Shown piece by piece: positions 60,845-64,000 of a stretch of DNA of 64,000 nt. Made by a program: the position numbers and the translations under genes. This DNA is from Ferrovibrio sp. MS7 (GTDB taxonomy: Bacteria > Pseudomonadota > Alphaproteobacteria > Ferrovibrionales > Ferrovibrionaceae), in NCBI RefSeq assembly GCF_038404985.1, contig NZ_JBBKBA010000002.1, positions 868,001 through 932,000 on the forward strand, given 5' to 3'. Within the stretch, counting starts at the first letter, position 1, and each line of letters opens with the position of its first letter. A model generated the notes under the pieces. The model was not told the origin of the DNA and did not search any database. It saw nothing but the letters and a program-made list of their open reading frames with translations.

Positions 60845-61846
60845 TTACGGAACCGCAACCACCGGAGTCTTGACCGTGATGGACGCATTGTTGCCCACCG
60901 CCGTAGCCACCGAGCTCACAACCGGGCGGGTCAAGCTGCCCAGGCCGCTGTAGTTGCTCAGAGTCACGCCAGTCACCTTCGAGTTCGCCTTCACATCGGC
61001 ATAGGCGAACTGGATTACGTCGCCGATCAGCAGGCCGTCACCAGCAGTGGCCGGAGCAACGGCGACAGTCAGGTTGTTCGCAACCGCCGTGGCCGAGCTA
61101 TCGACCGAAGCGTTGAGGATTTCGCTGACAGTCGACTTGGCTTCGACCTTGGCCTTCACCAGGCTGCCGTTCACCGCCATGGAAGCCAGGGCGCCGGCGA
61201 CAGTCAGGTTGGAGTTGTTGGTGCCGAAATTGGGGATCGCGCCAATTTCGCCGCTGCCATCACCGATGGCAAACTGGCCAATATGCAGCTCAGTCGCCAC
61301 ATCCGAACCGATGGTCAGGTTGTTGGCAACCGCAGTCGCGGCGCTGACAACAGACGGCAGATCAGTGGCGGCCGAGAGCACAGCGGAAGCCGGAACTTCA
61401 ACCGTGCCGAGGCTCAGCGAGCCGACCACGGTGCCATTGATGTTGGGGGCTTCATCACCCTCATCCACCGTGCCGGTTACAACGTTGGGGCTCTTGAAGC
61501 TGTCATCCAGTACCACAACGCCAGTGCCGCCGAGGCCGTAATGGAACTGGAAATCGACAGTGCCGAGATCCACAGTGCCAGCAGAGGCAGGCTGAGTGTT
61601 GGTGGTGCCTTCGATGACCGAAGTCGCCATCACATCACCAATATGGCCCTGCAGACCCTCAATCATGGTCATGCCGGTCGGGTTGATATTGATGTTGACG
61701 TTGACATTCTTGACCACGTTCTCGGTCACGGTGGCATCCCACGTCCAATCGACACTGTCGAAGGCGTAGGAAGGGGTGGCGACCGACAGAGAGAGGGCCG
61801 CTACGGACACGCCAGCCAGCAGGCCAGCCTTGAAGATGCCGTTCAT
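60845..61846 (-). CDS. Large secreted repeat protein, holdfast/curli-associated (HfaD-like?)
   Basis: A 333-residue exported protein: signal peptide with cleavage near TPSYA-FD (residue 28-29), then Val/Asn/Thr/Ala-rich, beta-prone sequence. Three copies of a motif occur: AATAVANNLTIG (about 169-180), SATAVANNLTVA (251-262) and VATAVGNNASIT (313-324). An early VNVNININPTG segment is also beta-prone. There are no cysteines visible. The ATG overlaps the CsgG-like stop by 4 bp (ATGA), so the two are translationally coupled. The ATAVxNN motif recalls Caulobacter holdfast attachment proteins, but I cannot be sure of homology. Confidence 0.7.
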   Translation of the reverse strand: MNGIFKAGLLAGVSVAALSLSVATPSYAFDSVDWTWDATVTENVVKNVNVNININPTGMTMIEGLQGHIGDVMATSVIEGTTNTQPASAGTVDLGTVDFQFHYGLGGTGVVVLDDSFKSPNVVTGTVDEGDEAPNINGTVVGSLSLGTVEVPASAVLSAATDLPSVVSAATAVANNLTIGSDVATELHIGQFAIGDGSGEIGAIPNFGTNNSNLTVAGALASMAVNGSLVKAKVEAKSTVSEILNASVDSSATAVANNLTVAVAPATAGDGLLIGDVIQFAYADVKANSKVTGVTLSNYSGLGSLTRPVVSSVATAVGNNASITVKTPVVAVP

Positions 61847-62673
61847 TTTTTAGCTCCTTTGGGTTTCAAGAGAGATTCCTCAGCGTAGTTGGTCCGTTCG
61901 AGCTGGCACTCGGCCGAACTCGGCAAACCCATATATTCCGTCATGATCTGGTACACGGCCATTTCAACAACGGACCTCACACCGAGCTGAAGCGGTTCGT
62001 TTTGAATACGTCCCGCATCAAACTCGACGAGCCTTGAGCCAAAGAAACGAAAGACGTTTGCCTCGACTTCATAACCAAAGATCTGCTTCTGCAGCGAGCT
62101 GACGAAACGGACATCGAAGCTCTGCGAATTGACGACCCGGACATCCAGGCCAACATTGATGACAACCGTGCGCGCACCGCCGCCAATGCCGCCGACCGAA
62201 AGCCGGGCACCTTCACTGACGATGTTGTAATTCAGCTCGGTGAGCGCCCCCATGACCACGAAGTTACTGGCGCGGATGGGTGCCGACGTTTGCGCTGGAG
62301 CCTGGGCCAGCTTCTGTTCGACCATACGAGCCTCAGCAAGCGGAATGCGGAGGTCGAAACGCTCGACCAGATGAACGCGGCGGGTCTTGTAAAAAGCACT
62401 CATCATCATTTCCGTGATGCCTTGCGACAAGACGGCACCGTTATTCGACCGATCAACCTGTCCCGTTTTGTCTGCCACTTCACCGACGGTGAAAACCGGC
62501 AGGCCGTTCGCCGGCAGCTTGGACAGTGCCGACAAGCATTGTGAGTAAGGCGTGTCGTTGTTGGTGACGGGCAAGCCGTAGGTCGGACGGGCTCCCTGGC
62601 TGGAATAGACGTCTTGTGCGGAGCATGCGCTCAAGGACAAAGCCGCCATGGCTACTAAGGGAAAACTGCGCAC
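61843..62673 (-). CDS. CsgG/HfaB-like outer-membrane secretion lipoprotein
   Basis: A 276-residue protein of the CsgG family, which forms a nonameric outer-membrane channel for amyloid fibre subunits. The GTG at 62673 with GGGAGAG upstream begins a lipoprotein signal (SFPLVAMAALSLSAC; lipobox LSAC). Conserved family parts include FTVGEVADKTGQ, EMMMSAFYKTRRVHLVERFD and VMGALTELNYNI, followed by VVINVGLDVRVVNSQSFDV. In Caulobacter the homologue HfaB exports holdfast anchor proteins. First gene of the minus-strand fibre operon; divergent from a LuxR-type regulator. Confidence 0.85.
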   Translation of the reverse strand: MRSFPLVAMAALSLSACSAQDVYSSQGARPTYGLPVTNNDTPYSQCLSALSKLPANGLPVFTVGEVADKTGQVDRSNNGAVLSQGITEMMMSAFYKTRRVHLVERFDLRIPLAEARMVEQKLAQAPAQTSAPIRASNFVVMGALTELNYNIVSEGARLSVGGIGGGARTVVINVGLDVRVVNSQSFDVRFVSSLQKQIFGYEVEANVFRFFGSRLVEFDAGRIQNEPLQLGVRSVVEMAVYQIMTEYMGLPSSAECQLERTNYAEESLLKPKGAKK

Positions 62674-62853
62674 CGGTCTCTCCCGTCTGTTATGGAGAAT
62701 GGCATGTGACCAAATTCGTATCCGCAGGCCATGCGCCATCTCCCTGATCTCCTGTGCGCCACAATAGGGATTGCTGGCGGATACAGAAGGAAACAGGAGG
62801 TTGGATTTCCGCGCAAAGGAGATACGCATTTCCACGGCGCAGTCTCGATAGGG

Positions 62854-62880
62854 GGAGAGCTTCTACTACCGATGCTCTCC
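62854..62880. promoter_or_regulatory. Inverted repeat in the csgG-like/LuxR divergent region
   Basis: GGAGAGC (62854-62860) and GCTCTCC (62874-62880) are a perfect 7-bp inverted repeat with a 13-bp spacer, near the middle of the 324-bp gap (62674-62997) between the divergent operons. Suitable as a binding site of the LuxR-type protein; -10/-35 boxes are not clear. Confidence 0.4.
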
Positions 62881-62997
62881 ATGTAACGCTGCGGTTGATG
62901 CGCAAAACGACTACAATGCGGCGAGGCCTCCCGCATCGAGTTTTCTGGCGGATATGGTGATGCTTGTGCATAATTTGACGACAGCAATAGGAAGAAA

Positions 62998-63657
62998 ATG
63001 TTCACCGGTCGGCGTGTGCTGATTGCTTCGAGAAAAACCGACCTGGCCTGGGCCCTGCATCACGAAGTGATGCGCCTGGCACAATGGAAACTAATCGGCA
63101 TCATCGATCCACGCGTGGGAGATTCGTTCGATCATACCTGTACCATGACGGATCTTGTGCTGATCGAAGCCGATGACCTGATCTGGCTTTGGGATAACAG
63201 GTTGGATGCGACACAGAAGACGCTGGCCAGCGTACGCGCCGTGGTGATCCTCTCGGATCAGCAGATGCTGGATGTGATGAGCAGGGCCCAGCGCAACTGC
63301 GGCCTGCTGCTTCGGGAACAGTACGGCGATGTGCCGATCGACCTGCTGGAATTGGCCATCAAAGGGTATATGTCGATATCGGGCGAGTTACTCCACCGCC
63401 TTATGGCCAATCGCCTGCGCCTGGATATCGTCGGCAGCCTGTCACCCGAGGAGTTGCGTGTGCTGGCCTATATCGGTGCCGCGCTGTCCAACCGCCATAT
63501 CGCCCAGCGCAGCGGGCTGGCGGAAAGCCGGGTGAAGACCCTGGTTCACCTGGTGACGCATAAGCTGCGGATGCATAACCGCACGGCCGTAGCGGTGTTT
63601 GCCGCGGAAAATGGGCTATCACCAGTAACGCCTGGGGTAATCATACCTCTGGCGTGA
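62998..63657 (+). CDS. LuxR-type response regulator (CsgD-like position)
   Basis: A 219-residue regulator. Residues about 145-215 are a LuxR/GerE helix-turn-helix (LSPEELRVLAYIGAALSNRH, IAQRSGLAESRVKTLVHLVT). The N-terminal 120 residues have the outline of a receiver domain (VLIASRKTDLAWALHHEVMR, VVILSDQQM), but the strand expected to carry the phosphorylated Asp reads LVLIEADDL, with Glu at the usual Asp position, so phosphorylation is doubtful, as in CsgD and VpsT. It is divergent from the CsgG-like operon and likely controls it. AGGAAG precedes the ATG. Confidence 0.8.
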   Translation: MFTGRRVLIASRKTDLAWALHHEVMRLAQWKLIGIIDPRVGDSFDHTCTMTDLVLIEADDLIWLWDNRLDATQKTLASVRAVVILSDQQMLDVMSRAQRNCGLLLREQYGDVPIDLLELAIKGYMSISGELLHRLMANRLRLDIVGSLSPEELRVLAYIGAALSNRHIAQRSGLAESRVKTLVHLVTHKLRMHNRTAVAVFAAENGLSPVTPGVIIPLA

Positions 63658-63776
63658 AGCCTTTGCCGCTGCAACTCCGTGATAGCGTGAGCGCAAAGGG
63701 GGAAGAGGCCGTGTCTTGGCTTCCTACCTGGCGGGGATGCACTACTGTCGGGCATCATTGATGGGAGATTTATGTC

Positions 63777-64000
63777 ATGAAGCTAATTCTCACCACGTGT
63801 CTGCCGCTGGGCACCGTCATTCTGGTCGCCGGGCTCACTCTCTTCTCTGGCGGCGCCGCCCTAGCCCAGGCAGGTAATCTGCCCTATCAGGCAGGTGGTG
63901 GCACCGGTGTCAGTTCCGGTGCGCGGCTGGCAATCCTGAATGCGCGCCTGCTGGGTAGCCGGCCGGGCAATCTGGTGCGAGACGGCGCCGGCGGCCTGCT
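63777..64000 (+). CDS. Exported protein, 3' end outside window
   Basis: The first 74 residues are visible. A long signal sequence (MKLILTTCLPLGTVILVAGL and on to AALAQ, cleavage near residue 31) is followed by a Gly/Asn/Leu-rich mature start (NLPYQAGGGTGVSSGARLAI). GGGAG lies 9 bases before the ATG. It follows the LuxR gene on the same strand by 119 bp and may be another surface component. Family not recognised from the fragment. Confidence 0.6.
   Translation, partial: MKLILTTCLPLGTVILVAGLTLFSGGAALAQAGNLPYQAGGGTGVSSGARLAILNARLLGSRPGNLVRDGAGGL

Noticed and set aside
1-64000. CRISPR arrays, tRNA or rRNA genes, complete prophage or integrative element
   Set aside because: No regularly spaced repeats, no tRNA or rRNA gene recognised by eye, and no integrase, transposase or phage structural genes were seen.

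Overview
This window is high-GC DNA with dense, same-strand operons, frequent 4-bp ATGA stop/start overlaps and a clearly alphaproteobacterial gene set: Liv- and NitT/TauT-type ABC importers, GntR/FadR regulators, several molybdenum hydroxylases, a full-length NdvB/ChvB cyclic beta-1,2-glucan synthase and a CsgG/holdfast-like locus. A soil or rhizosphere-type member of or near the Rhodospirillales would fit, but no rRNA or other marker gene is present to confirm it. No tRNA, rRNA, CRISPR array or intact transposase was seen.

Positions 1-13028 hold one long plus-strand operon. It encodes a DUF1177 protein (cut by the left edge), a molybdenum hydroxylase made of a [2Fe-2S] subunit plus an unusual fusion of the molybdopterin and FAD subunits, a CMD-like protein, a 6-phosphogluconate dehydrogenase, and a nearly complete coenzyme F420 pathway (fbiC, cofE, cofD, cofC). 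Embedded in it are a MoaD-like protein and a close homologue of the mycobacterial F420-dependent glucose-6-phosphate dehydrogenase with every cofactor and phosphate-binding residue kept. A convergent SMP-30-type lactonase closes the block. Together these look like a self-contained unit that makes F420, reduces it with glucose 6-phosphate and recycles the product through a lactonase and Gnd.

Positions 13276-32425 hold uptake and catabolic blocks: an exported amidohydrolase; a FadR-controlled minus-strand operon with two paralogous NitT/TauT binding proteins, one permease, one ATPase and two tandem opine-dehydrogenase-like enzymes; a Liv-type importer ending in an alpha/beta-hydrolase without its nucleophile; and, divergent from that, a second FadR regulator followed by a CoxG/M/S/L-like molybdenum hydroxylase operon. 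The divergent promoter region carries two perfect palindromes sharing the core TGATATATCA, each overlapping a promoter.

Positions 32587-45217 hold a 12-gene minus-strand operon for importing and oxidising a carboxylic acid as its CoA ester (acyl-CoA ligase, acyl-CoA dehydrogenase, paired MaoC hydratase subunits, SDR, SCP2-type thiolase, crotonase and a complete Liv importer), with a divergent LysR regulator.

Positions 45218-48317 are AT-richer, gene-poor and look foreign: clustered TGACAATTT repeats, an exported coiled-coil protein and the N-terminal stump of a nuclease/STAND-type defence NTPase. Backbone resumes with nhaA, small conserved proteins and ndvB.

Positions 58933-64000 form a candidate surface-fibre locus: a CsgG/HfaB-like outer-membrane lipoprotein, a large secreted repeat protein, a small Asn/Gln-rich exported protein, a Sel1-repeat protein and a small lipoprotein on the minus strand, with a divergent LuxR-type regulator and another exported protein cut by the right edge.
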